This document shows positions 48,174 through 57,762 of a stretch of DNA of 64,000 nt, one piece after another. The position numbers were made by a program, and so were the translations under genes. The DNA comes from Cyathus striatus (lineage: Eukaryota > Basidiomycota > Agaricomycetes > Agaricales > Nidulariaceae), in the NCBI GenBank assembly GCA_025738555.1, contig JAOVFP010000011.1:4216001-4280000 (forward strand). The letters are read 5' to 3'. The notes beneath the pieces are model-generated. The model did no database searches. It was not told the origin of the DNA and saw only the letters and a list, made by a program, of their open reading frames with translations. Every line of letters begins with the position of its first letter. Positions within the stretch are counted from its first letter, which is position 1.

Positions 48174-49638
48174 ATGCTGTCCACACACTTACTCGCCCTC
48201 ACTCTGGCTATGGCCTCGTCGGTGCACGCTGGCATATTCCCGCCCGACTCGCAGGTGAAGATGTTGACGTCGAAGGGGTTCAAGAAGGCTATGGAGGCTA
48301 ATGTGCGTTCTTTGTGCTTTTGAGGGGTTGAAATACTGAATGACGGCTGTGAAGGTGACAAGCATGGTAGCATTTGTTGCGCCCTGGTGTGGGGTATGCT
48401 TTTAGTTCTTATCGTCGCCTCAACTTTACTGAGTATGATGGAAACAGCACTGTCAAAAGATGGCACCAGAATACGCCAAAGCCGCGCTGGGAGTATACCC
48501 CCTCTTACCCTTTTACGCGGTAGACTGCGACAACGCAAAGAACAAGCGTCTCTGTGCGGAGCAGGTAAAGTTCTTCTTTGTCCTCTAGACTTGACCTTAC
48601 CGTTCTGCTAGGGAGTGAAAGGCTTCCCCACAGTCAAGCTCTTCCCACGCGGGAAGACGATGAAACCCATTGAATTCGACATGCCCCAGCGAACATCGAG
48701 CAGCTTCTTTTACTTCTCCACAAGGCGCGTTCCGAACCCCTCCAAGAAGTTCTACTACCACGAGGAGATTGATCCATGGATGAAGGAGGTACTTTCTCAT
48801 TCCATTCTCATTTGAGGTTAAGCTAATTTACTCTGAATAGCACATCGACGAAACTCGTATTCTACTCTTATCAAAAGACAAGCACGCCCCGCCGCTCTTG
48901 TGGAAGGTTCTCGCGAACAAGTACGATGGCCAGCTTTCGCTTGCTGTCCACCGCGATAGGAAGGGGAGGACATCCGTGAAGATGGGTATGGAAGCTGGAG
49001 GAGTGAAGGAGCCTAAGGTGTTGATCTATCCCGCGGGCTCGATGACACCCATCCGATACCAAGGTTCGTCGCCTCCTTTCTCCCTTCTCCTTCCGCGCAC
49101 TCATACTCACACTCTCTTCACAGGCATAGCAAAACTCGATTCCCTCACTAAATTTTTCGACTCAATCCTAGACGGCACAGCCGACCTTCAAGTAATAAAT
49201 GAAGAAGCAGCAAAAGAAGAATTCGTGCTCTCCGAGGAAGAGCAAGAAATCGAGCGACAGCAGGAGGCGCAACGTATCGCTCTGGCACATGGGGGCTTCA
49301 CCGATCTTATTGATTTCGAGAAAGCTATTAAGGATGGTGCCGGGAAGGATTTCCATGATTCGCATGGGTATGGTGGGATGATGGGTGTTCCGGATAAGTA
49401 TAAGAAGGAGAAGCCTGCCGCTGCGACCACGGAGGGAGGTCATGGGGCTACGGCCCCGCCTACACCCGCGCCGACTGCAGCTCCTGTGAAGGAGGAGACG
49501 AAGGAGGAGGTGATTGTAGAGGAGGCGGTGGAAGAGGCTGCTGCTGTTGCAGATGAGGAAGACATTATTGCTGGGGAGGAGCAAGTGGTATTTGAGGTGC
49601 CCCGGGAGGCTGCTGATAGGCCAAAGGATGAGCTATAA
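48174..49638 (+). CDS. ER thioredoxin-domain protein disulfide isomerase with KDEL
   Basis: ATG 48174 starts a signal peptide (MLSTHLLALTLAMASSVHA), followed by FPPDSQVKMLTSKGFKKAME. The thioredoxin motif WCGHC is split by an intron: FVAPWCG ends one exon and HCQKMAPEYAKAALGVYP starts the next. The cis-Pro block is GVKGFPTVKLFPRG. A second, inactive thioredoxin-like part follows (LLWKVLANKYDGQLSL, PKVLIYPAGSMTPIRYQG), then a long Glu/Ala-rich C-terminal region and the final KDEL, stop TAA 49636-49638. Layout: one active a-domain plus b-like domain and acidic tail, resembling fungal P5/Mpd1-type PDIs. Role: formation and isomerisation of disulfides in the ER lumen. About 410 residues. No break seen. 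Confidence 0.9.
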
Positions 49639-49678
49639 TGAGAAGTAGTGTACTTAATGGATGATTAGCATTGTAATT

Positions 49679-49701
49679 CCCACTACCTTTAGGTAGTTGG
49701 G
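49679..49701. repeat. Short palindrome, copy 3
   Basis: CCCACTACCTTTAGGTAGT followed by TGGGT and a G-run, 41 bp after the PDI stop codon. Confidence 0.7.
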
Positions 49702-51070
49702 TTTTGGGGGGCTAAATTGAAATTTTTTGGCGGGGATTTTCATAAAAATGAGGTGACGTAGTGATTACTAATTGTTACCCCCCTTTGTCTCGACTGTCCA
49801 GCCAATGCACGTGCACCTTTGTCCATCCTTTTGCGATTTCCTTATTATGTGTCGACTCTATAACTTTTTATCTGCCTCTTGTTTTCTTCCTTCCTCCTTG
49901 ATTCCTACTTTACCCTCCATCAATCACAACAATGTCTGTTCTTAATGATGTAGTGGTTGAGGCTTTGATGTCTCTATCAACTACTACAGCCTCAGGATTT
50001 TTTTTTGGAAACTGGTATTCATACTGCTGAAATTACTGCTACGACAACAACAGGGCTGCTCATATATTCCCTAAATCTCTGTGTGCATTCCGAGTCTCAT
50101 TGGGGTGTTCGGCTGGGTCGTTATAGGTAATGACGGATGCCAAAGGTCTCTCTTGCCAACAAATTTTCTTGTTCAGCCTTACTTTCCTGGTAACACTCTG
50201 ATGGAGTTGCATGGTGAGTTCTTAGACTTCTTGCAACTGCAAGCGTCCCTTGGAAATTTTCTTGCCCCTTTCCATTCCCCTGCCTCCCCATCTGGTTCTT
50301 CCACTTTCCGCTATACCTCCACATCTGCCACCTCTTTGTTCTCCCTTGAAGAAAAGTAAGTGTCGCTAACATATACGCTCCGCAATACTGTCATCCCTTT
50401 CTTCCCTTTGTACTCTTTGTATTTCGACGCTATCTATTGTCATCTCTTACAGACGTTAGCGCATTATTAAATTTTACCTTTTTCTTTTTCTACCTCTTAT
50501 GTACTTTGTGTCCTTATGAAAACATTTAAACCCTCACTTACTTTTATGTATTCCCAATCTTGTACCGCTACTTTCTTACAGAAATTTAATAATGTTTGTT
50601 TGTTTCGCTCGCTTTCAGTCCCCCCTGTTTTCTGCTTGCCCTCGATGTGTGTCAAGGAAAAATGGGTAGTGGGCTATGCCAGTGACAGCCAGCCTTAGGG
50701 TTTATTAAGTAACAGATATATTTATATTTCCTTTTCATGCTTAGTAGTTAGTGTTCCAATGCTGATGTGGCAGAAAGATCATTTGGACACTGTTTTCAGT
50801 ATCCTTACCAACCCCTCTGATGTTGATATCACCAATTGATCGGTGTTACATTCTTACCTCCCTTATTTCCACTTTTATCAATTGCGAATCTACAATCAAA
50901 GCAGTGTGTGCTATTTTTATCAATTTGTCCTGATGAGATACATCTGGATTATCTGTGCTCTCCCACTTCCAAATCAACACCAATTTCCACAGAACTTTTT
51001 GTAAATCATGGCTGTGTATGTAGTCAAGATTTAGGAATATTATAATCTTGCACATTACTGTAAGCTTATT

Positions 51071-51095
51071 CCCACTACCTTTTAAGGTAGTTGGG
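51071..51095. repeat. Short palindrome, copy 4
   Basis: CCCACTACCTTTTAAGGTAG followed by TTGGGTATTGGGG; nearly the same flanks as copy 3. Confidence 0.7.
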
Positions 51096-51776
51096 TATTG
51101 GGGACCTGAGGGACCTCTGGATTACCGTAAAAGTCAATTTGTGAATTGTGGTCAGGATCTCACTTTCTGGTGATATGATTGGTTGAAGCCCATTTATGCT
51201 CTGTGATTGGTTGGTCAATTGATTACTTGTGACATTCTGCGACATAGGGCAATTGTCAATATTGATTTTCTCTTATTCAGTTTACTTACTGAGTACTAAC
51301 CACCTTCCACTTCTCTTGTGACAAACAAAGTCCAAGGTCAGATAATATCTTTTTTCCTCATATTAATAGTAATACTAATACTAATGCAACATGAAAAGCC
51401 AATAATGACACAAAAGTCACTTCCAACCCATCACAATCAATGAGCCAACCATCATTTTCATCATATCTATCCTACAAGGGCTCAAGCACTGCTAAGAAGC
51501 ACACCACAGACTGAGAGATGGTATCCTTGATTGCCAAGTTGATGATTGACAAGAAATTAGCAGTCACAGGCCTATGTACCTCTCAAGCACCAAGAACTTT
51601 GAGGTTTGCCATGATGTATCTGACTGGTATCATAACAACAACCAAACCACCAACAGGAAACAAGGGGGAAGATGGCAAGACAGAGCCTGGAAGAGATTTG
51701 ACAGTGATGGACAAAGGAGAGTAGTGAGGACTGGTAATCCTGTCTATGGTCCTCCCCCTCAACATTCCCTGCACCC

Positions 51777-52058
51777 TCACAACTCCACAGCTTCCCTTTT
51801 ACCTACCACCTTCTCTATTCCCCCTCTCAAAACTTTTAACATTTGGATTGTGAACGGTGGGCGCAAAGGCCTCCTGCGTAAGCCCAGCAAATTCTGTAAA
51901 CCTCTTAGAGACCACTCGATGCGCTCCGAGTCTGCAGAAGACAAAGGTGGGGGCCAGCCTTGAGCAATATACCAAGCTCTTACTGCTGACAGATATTTCC
52001 TTACTGTCGGTATCGACACTACCACCTTCTCTATTCCCCTACACAGCTCAGAAACCAT
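51777..52058 (-). pseudogene. Fragment of a fungal tyrosine recombinase (core-binding domain)
   Basis: 93 codons on the minus strand read TVRKYLSAVRAWYIAQGWPP, then DSERIEWSLRGLQNLLGL and RRRPLRPPFTIQMLKVLR. The pattern TV..Y.SAVRAWH(I/Y).QGWP... RRRP.RPP.T..ML..L is the SAM-like N-terminal part of tyrosine recombinases widespread in mushroom mobile elements (Crypton/DIRS-like). The catalytic R...HxxR...Y domain is not found downstream on this strand, so it is a remnant. Identification by pattern only. Confidence 0.5.
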
Positions 52059-52179
52059 TCAAATCCTCCCTTTGAATTGCAACAAATTGAAGACCTCCAC
52101 CATTCTACACTCAACCACCATATCTGATACACAATTGTGCACATGCACAAACCTCATTGCAATTGGTGGTTATAACTGC

Positions 52180-52600
52180 CCTTGTCTTACTCTAGTGGTC
52201 ACTCCCCCTTTTATTATTGTCTTTCCCATTTGTCATTGTTTTCCCCCCTTGCCCTTGTCCTGCCTCATCATCATACCCTCCTTGTTATCATGATTCATCC
52301 CTCCCTTTCATTATTGTCTTCCCATCTTGTTCCCATCTTCCACCCTTTTCATTGTCTTCCATCTGTTCCCCATCTTCCCCTATCCCCCCCCTGTTATCCT
52401 CTCAGCCCCTTTGCCCTTTGCCCTCCCCATACCCTCTCTTCTTGCTTCCTTGACAGCTCTGGCCAACTTGCAAGCTCCCTTGACCTTCCAGTGTTCCCAT
52501 TGCCAATGTCCAACATTGGTATCTCTACAGTGTCATTGATACCATGTAGTCCAGTCTCCTCTCTTTTCTCCTCTCCTATGTCAGAGTCTGGACAATAATG
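52180..52600 (+). repeat. Pyrimidine-rich low-complexity tract
   Basis: About 420 bp of C/T-rich sequence with imperfect repeats of TCATTATTGTCTTCCCAT-type units. The long open frames here are a result of base composition. Confidence 0.7.
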
Positions 52601-53379
52601 CTATGGCATCCAGCCCTGCTAGCATCACCTGCATCATGACAACAAGGCCATGTTATCCAGTCCCCCCTCACCTACATTATGACAATGATGACACCACATC
52701 ATACAACTCCCTCCCTCCTCCTCCCCCCTCCACTGTGTGATGACAATGGTACAAGTGTCTTATATATTTCACAATGCAGGACCAACTTTCACTACTCACT
52801 AACTTCCATGCCTGGGTGTTCATTGGTTCCCTATACCTCTAATCTAATATGTTATGTTGAACTGGGTAATGGGGGTATGAGGGAATTCAAAGGGGAAGTA
52901 TTTCTAATGGTAAATGTCTGTTAAATGAGAAGGTAGTGGGCCCTGCTGCTTGCTGGCCCTATTTTATATATAAATAACATTCACAAAACTTGATAGGTTT
53001 GTCAGAATTTGAGACTTCCAAAAATTAAATGACATAGAACTATGTATAGGAAAGTGTATTTCACATAGAAGCAGTTGTTTTAAGCATAAAACTGCAAGTC
53101 AGACATATTATGCATGAGATTTATGGAAATCTATGTGCTGATGCTCAGTAACAAGGATCAGGGTGCAGTATAGATTCCATGCTATTAGAGTGGATAATAC
53201 ACAGCTGTTCCACTACTTCACACCAGCCATTTTCTCACTGTTCTTTTCACTTTTACAGATAATCCAAATAGATCTACATTATTGAAGGTAGGAGATGAGA
53301 GGATATTTGTAGAAGAGCAAACATCATGTACTTAGTTACTCCTTATCTTGCAGAGTGCAAAAGCCAAATGGGAAGAGTA

Positions 53380-55400
53380 CACATATGATTGCTGGGGATT
53401 TGAGCAGGCATTCTTACAGTCAATTGGTAATGTATTAAACTGTTATGTACTGTACCACTCAGAGGGATAATAGGGAGGTGCTGGGTTTAGCACGGAGGGA
53501 GCTACTCGTAGTATTACATAAGCTTGAGGTCAGAAGTGGAGAACTCAAAAAGTGTGGAAGGGAACCTTGGCTTCAGCTTATGTGCTGTGCCCCTTGTGAT
53601 CCTCGGTGGTTCATATTTCAAAGTTGAGGTAGGAGCAAGGTCAAGTGTGAAATGTGGAAAGGTCGGAATAGAGACCAGAACTAAGGATGAAACCTTAGAG
53701 ACAAGAAGACAAAGTATAGTGGTATATTCATAATCATAGTCAATATGAAAACTAAAGTTACTTTACAGAAATGAAATCTTAAATACTAAGTAACTAGTGG
53801 AGTAGTTTACTTTGAGTGAAGTATAAGGGTATAACTAGGGATAGGTAAACATGGAGTCAGCCACCATAGAGGAGTAGTGGCTGAAGAATGGAAGGAAAGG
53901 CTGTATGTGATATAGTGAAATGGATAGGAGTAATAATAGAGGAGTAATACAAAATAATGACATAGTGGATGAGCACAAGTAAGTAATTGATAAATCATGA
54001 TGACATTTCTGATGGTTGGTCAGAAATGCGGCCAATGTGGAAGTGCAGAATAGTGTGGAAGTGCGGAATAGCAGATTCCAGACATGGATGTAACATAAAC
54101 TCAGTCTTAACAGTATTATTGCAAGAGAAAATCAAGAACAAATGGTAGACCAGCAGTGTCCCAATGGTGATAACATTTAAGCTGAGAGTTGGCTGATTCC
54201 CAGTGAAAAGTGGATGTATTGGAAATGAGTGGGAAATGAGTGGGATTGAGTGGGATTGAGTAGAATGAAGCAAATCAATCAGAAGAACTGGAAGTCCAAG
54301 GGGCTCAACACACAAGTTGAAGTTAACATTCCATTACTCCCATATCTGTTCACTACCTCCTCACACCCTACTAACATGTATTGGTTACTCCGCCACTTAG
54401 ACTATCTCCTTCACAGTTCAATCCCTAGTGGAATAGAACAGGATGTGACAGTAGGTTCAACAGCAATCTACTCTCAGTGGACAATAGAGAGAACAATTAA
54501 TAATCTGGGAGAAAAGCTATGACAGCACTCAAATCCATATCAGAATATTATGCAGTGAGCAATTTTATGTGCACAAATGAATGCACTCCAGGCAATGATC
54601 CCTGAGCTAGCTGAAACAAAATCAGCATTTCCACAGGGATCCAAAGATCTAGGTGACAATTATGTTTTACTTACTGCAACAGATAATTGTCCTTGAGACA
54701 CTCAGGAATGTGAGAGTGAAGCATTGTGTATCTATCATGAAAATTGGGATGGAGTTGTAATTTCTTGCCAACAATGGCCACTTCAACATGTTGTCCATTG
54801 GTCATGTCTTCAATTGCCAAATGGGCAGATTGCACAATCAGCCTGGAAAGAGTCCAAGAAACCTTTGGACTGCCTGCAGACTTCTCATAATATTAAGGTA
54901 ATTGTTACTCTATCATTTTCTCATTTATCTTTTTAAAATTTCCTACCGATTCGTGTCTCAGCTACTGCAGAATGGCAATTTGCAGAGGTGTTATATTATA
55001 TTATTATTGATAATGGAGACAGAACAGAGGACATAGTTGCAATAGTTTTGCTTTTTCTCCTCCAAATGCTCACTTTCTCAACATTCTTCCAATGCTTTGA
55101 TATCTTGTAAACCTCTAGGAGACAAGGGTGTTCTTGTTGTGAATTTCAAGTCAATTCATTCAGTTGTGGCAGCTATTTCACATCCACCCACTGCTGGCCA
55201 TCCAGAGCTTGAAGGCTGGGTTTTTATTGTGGAGAAGCCAGGACTTGATATTGCAACTCTTGCTGGCATTGAGGAACTGTTATATCTGTGTCCAGATATA
55301 CCATGCCGACATTACCAAAGGTTCCCACATGACTGTTGAACATACCTGGTCTGTTCCTGGAATGTACCTGCTATGGGTTTACACTTCCTGACATTTCTGC
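53380..55400 (+). pseudogene. Decayed gene of a multi-copy mushroom transposon-associated family
   Basis: Broken open frames in one direction read, in order: EGNLGFSLCAVPLVILGGS (53570-53630); YSQWTIERTINNLGEKL (54468-54522); then, after a stop, ALQAMIPELAETKSAFPQGS and KDLGDNYVLLTATDN (54580-54690); then LQLPNGQIAQSAWKESKKPL (54810-54870); then VVNFKSIHSVVAA and GWVFIVEKPGLDIATLAGIE (55136-55275). The order (E)RTI.NLGE..., ALKAMIP.L, DLG.GYVLL, LRLPNGQIARSAWKE and VVEKPGL is that of a large uncharacterised, transposon-linked mushroom family. Many stops and frame changes make it non-functional. CpG is nearly absent: I count 5 in 54001-54960. Confidence 0.6.
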
Positions 55401-55620
55401 CCAGGAATGTACCCAGAACCTGTTGGATTTTCTATCAGGTATCCCAGATATGTAGTTTCTCTTATGATGGCCTCACCACATCATTATTCTATTACTCCTC
55501 TCTTCCATTCTCACTGATACATTTCATTATGGCCTTTGTAGTTTAGTTCCTTATTCTTCATTATGAGCATGTCATTTGCACCCCTACTCTGCTTTGCCCA
55601 GCTTTTATATTCTACTTATC

Positions 55621-55626
55621 CCTTTG
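55621..55626 (+). repeat. Target-site duplication, left
   Basis: CCTTTG directly before the left LTR; the same six bases follow the right LTR at 61844-61849. Confidence 0.85.
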
Positions 55627-56360
55627 TGAGACGGTAAGTGTTATTGAAGGGGAAACAATAGTTTCGGTGAGCGCGACTGTGTCCATCAGTCGCTAGTGGC
55701 TTCAAGTCGAGAATATAAGTCTTGAGAATAAGTATGGGATCAGTCTGAGGTAATCAGACTTTGAGTTTTAATATCGATGTGCAAGAGCAGATACTTGAGA
55801 GATAATGAGAATAGTGTCGACCCGAGGGTGCTCTTCTTGAGCTACTTGACCCTTGTCGAGCAGTGGAGAGTGGATAGGATAGATGTCAACTGCTGTATTC
55901 AACTGAGGGAAGGTAGCTAGCTACAGATGGGTTTATATATGTAAGTATCTAAATGAGTCATATAAAATTTGAATAGTAAACTAAGGTAAAGAATAACATA
56001 GCTTTGGGGAGATGCGTGTGGCAACGCGTGTTGAGTGTTGTCACTTTTCTGCCATTGTCGATTGCTGAGTCCGATTCCGTGGGTGTTGTCCGAGCCGAAT
56101 CAGGATGTTTGCTTTCGGGGTTGTTTGGTTCTGAGGGTGTTGGTTGACCCGGCACGTGACTTGTTGGTTTTGGAACACGTCAACTTTGGTGGAATAACTT
56201 TTATATTCTTCTGACTTCATCGTTCTCCATCTTCAATCTGCCATGTTCGGCATGCGCGCACAAGGTTCTGGTACGTGTTTCAATTGCGTTGTGATTAAGA
56301 TACTGACGTGGTTTATGTATTATAGGTGATTTCATACGTAGGCCACTGACAGGCCTTACA
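55627..56360 (-). repeat. LTR (3' LTR relative to pol)
   Basis: 734 bp, no length difference from the other LTR; 14 substitutions by eye, all at CpG positions. Confidence 0.93.
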
Positions 56361-56552
56361 CCACCCGGGGAGTTTGTGATATTGACTCGAGCTGCAGTCA
56401 ATATCATTATGATCGATAGGGATCGAGGTTTGCTTATACAATGCCTGGTCTGTGCTGGTGTGGTAAGTGGATAAAAGCCGACAGGGGTGAGTGCTTATGC
56501 GTGGACTTGAAATATCATGTATCCTTTTCATTGATTCCCTTGACTTTGCATA

Positions 56553-57554
56553 ATGGCACTTCGTCCTGGCTGCTTCGAAGATGTTGATGACAGACACTTG
56601 AATTTTATGTTGAATGGGCTTTACGACACAGGGATGGTGTACGTGGTTCGGGAGGCTGAACGCATCATGGAGGGGAACCTTGCAGGGGGTGGTGCGACAT
56701 TGGGCATAGACCGGTTGGCTATGCGTTTGGTGAGTGCTTGTGATCTTTTAGGGTCTGGATGATTGTTAACACTAGTTGCTGCTTTTAGCGAGGGATGCGG
56801 ATCGTTGCGCTGTTTTTGTCTGCTTGGAAGTACTTTCAGGCCGACATATCATATGAAGACGTTCGGCTGGTGTTGACGATTTTGATGGACTGCTCCGGGA
56901 TAGTAGGTTTGAACAGCAATATATTCCAGTGCTTAGCTGCGATGCGAGGGCTATTGTCAAGCAGGCAAAAGTCATGGTATTCATCGGACATTGCCAGTAT
57001 CGAGCGAAAGGCGGCGGGGCTTGCACATACGCACAGCGTGAAGCGTGTTCCGACCGTGAGGGATATTCCGGGGTTACAGCCTCCGGCGATTCCACGCATT
57101 ACTCGCAGAGGTTAGATGGGCGAGCGTCTCGAGAGGCGTTGCAGCAGCGGTGTGTTTATTTTGTTAGGGAGTGGGTGGGTGGGACTAATATAGCTTTGCT
57201 TTTATCAGAATGGATCGTTTCGCCGCTGGCCATGCCTCTTGGAACGACGTTGATGAGTCTCACGAGATGCCCATGCTGTCGCTGGCTAATGTCGAAGGTG
57301 TTGCGGCCCCTTCGCATCATATCAATAATACTCCGCCTCCCGGTCACTCGTCTTCTGTTCCGTCACTGCAGACCATGTCTGCTAGTTCCGTTCCAAGCAT
57401 CAACTCCAATCCGAGTATACATTCGACACCTCCTGCTGAAAATCCTGTGGATTCAACTGTTACTCGTCCTCCTGATGGATCTGTTATTATTACCATAAGT
57501 CTCCCTTGGTTGTTATTGGATGATGTACATTTGACACTGTTGCGCAAAGCCTGA
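56553..57554 (+). CDS. Antisense, apparently spliced ORF inside the Gypsy element, unknown
   Basis: Lies on the strand opposite to pol, between pol and the 3' LTR. ATG 56553 starts MALRPGCFEDVDDRHLNFML. The first exon reads to RLAMRL; a clean intron (GTGAGTGC, TTAAC branch point, CTTTTAG; about 56730-56789) joins RGMRIVALFLSAWKYFQADI and SYEDVRLVLTILMDCSG. The frame continues (IERKAAGLAHTHSVKRVPT, GLQPPAIPRITRR) to a stop at 57113. A GT donor just before that stop and an acceptor TTTATCAG at 57201-57208 could join a third, Ser/Pro-rich exon starting MDRFAAGHASWNDVDE and ending at 57554, though the phase is not settled. No domain recognised. It may be a cargo gene, or the sense gene of an older element. 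Confidence 0.45.
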
Positions 57555-57762
57555 TGGAAGACATTTCCATGTGCACGATCTTCTGTTTGGCTGGAAGATG
57601 GAGCTTGTATATATTGACGATGCTGTTGTTGCGGGTGATTGAGGGGTATATTTTAATTTCGTTGTTAGATTGTTTCTTTTTCGTGTATACTAAATCTCTT
57701 TTTTATATTGTTGTATAATAATCTTCTGTTTTGTTTTTCTTGGTGATTATTCGATTTCGATT

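Larger units (their letters stand above)
49639..51300. other. Intergenic/repeat-derived AT-rich DNA
   Basis: 1.7 kb with palindrome copies 3 and 4. A frame around 50081-50359 (containing FPGNTLMELHGEFLDFLQLQ) may be transposon debris but is not assigned. The sequence is low in CpG and carries many short stop-rich frames. Confidence 0.4.

Noticed and set aside
52182..52598. 138-codon Ser/Pro/Leu ORF
   Set aside because: Product of a C/T-rich low-complexity tract open in several frames.
55900..55935. GTAGCTAGCTAC palindrome as a further member of the recurrent palindrome family
   Set aside because: Core differs from CTACCTTTTAAGGTAG and it is part of the LTR, present in both LTR copies.
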